A stretch of DNA of 22,534 nucleotides from an uncultured Lachnospiraceae bacterium (GTDB lineage Bacteria > Bacillota_A > Clostridia > Lachnospirales > Lachnospiraceae): NCBI GenBank assembly GCA_910588595.1, contig CAJUQU010000030.1, positions 1 to 22,534 of the forward strand, written 5' to 3'. Shown one piece after another: positions 22,276 through 22,534 of the stretch (position 1 is the first letter of the stretch; each line of letters begins with the position of its first letter). The notes under the pieces were generated by a model that had not been told where the DNA came from, did no database searches, and was given only the letters and a program-made list of their open reading frames with translations. The translations under genes and the position numbers were made by a program.

Positions 22276-22534
22276 ATGGCAAAACTTACATTTCGAGGCG
22301 GCGTACATCCCTATGACGGCAAAGACCTGTCAAAGGATAAGCCGATGAAAACCATTGTGCCAAAGGGTGAGATGGTATATCCACTCAGCCAGCATATCGG
22401 TGCACCGGCGGTTCCATTGGTGAAAAAGGGTGACAGAGTACTCGCCGGACAAAAAATAGCGGAGGCGGGCGGATTTGTGTCAGCCCCGATCTATGCGACG
22501 GTATCTGGTACGGTGAAGGCTATAGAGCCCCGGC
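22276..22534 (+). CDS. rnfC: electron transport complex subunit RnfC, 5' part
   Basis: The first 86 codons are in the window and run off its end. The N-terminus (LTFRGGVHPYDGKDLS, then IGAPAVPLVKKGDRVLAGQK) is the RnfC barrel-sandwich region. Family knowledge places two 4Fe-4S clusters further on, with NADH- and FMN-binding parts, outside the window. Rnf links ferredoxin:NAD+ oxidoreduction to export of Na+ or H+. AAGGAG lies 6 bases before the ATG. As rnfC is normally first in the Clostridial rnf operon, rnfDGEAB probably follow. The promoter and a hairpin leader are directly upstream. Confidence 0.93.
   Translation, partial: MAKLTFRGGVHPYDGKDLSKDKPMKTIVPKGEMVYPLSQHIGAPAVPLVKKGDRVLAGQKIAEAGGFVSAPIYATVSGTVKAIEPR

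Overview
The window looks like chromosomal DNA of an anaerobic Firmicute of the Lachnospiraceae type (class Clostridia). The signs are AGGAGG-type ribosome binding sites, a lipoprotein sugar-binding protein next to a YesL-like membrane protein and a YesN-like response regulator, an ispH-rpsA gene pair, a BaiN-like flavoprotein beside cmk, and an Rnf operon. No rRNA, tRNA, CRISPR array, insertion sequence, integrase or phage gene was seen. The organism call is inferred from gene content and not from a marker gene.

Region 1 (1-7422) is carbohydrate uptake, regulation and cell wall. A lipoprotein solute-binding protein (64-1899) has a hairpin on each side and is followed by a YesL/DUF624 membrane protein (1967-2593). 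A two-component response regulator with an AraC-type output domain (2619-4190, minus) converges on it. A paralogous solute-binding lipoprotein (4380-6131) diverges from the regulator across a shared promoter region. A D-Ala-D-Ala carboxypeptidase follows (6190-7422). The permeases and sensor kinase expected with such a system are not in the window.

Region 2 (about 7495-13062) is the most unusual part. It is a five-gene operon encoding a biotin-dependent, membrane-bound, Na+-translocating decarboxylase: a CoA-ester carboxyltransferase (12S/MmdA-like), an OadG-like anchor fused to an extracytoplasmic lipoprotein domain, a biotin carrier protein, the OadB/MmdB Na+ pump subunit, and a separate 5S/OadA-like keto-acid carboxyltransferase without a biotin domain. 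Two different carboxyltransferase heads sit with one carrier and one pump, and no biotin carboxylase gene is present. The layout suggests a transcarboxylase or dual-substrate decarboxylase coupled to Na+. The leader has an extended -10 promoter and a 17-bp palindrome with the arms and spacing of the malonyl-CoA-responsive FapR operator. It is nested in a second inverted repeat. A perfect hairpin ends the operon.

Region 3 (13118-18815) starts with a TetR-type regulator whose apparent natural start is cut by an in-frame stop. It continues with a MurR/RpiR regulator, a BaiN/HI0933-like flavoprotein, cmk, ispH and rpsA, all on the plus strand with short gaps. ispH and rpsA overlap by 20 bases, and an extended -10 promoter inside ispH may serve rpsA.

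Region 4 (18893-22534) holds cheR, a convergent YprB-like DEDD exonuclease, a minus-strand LysM/MORN-like protein with an uncertain N-terminus, and the promoter, structured leader and first 86 codons of rnfC. The window therefore carries parts of two possible Na+-based energy systems, the decarboxylase pump and the Rnf complex.
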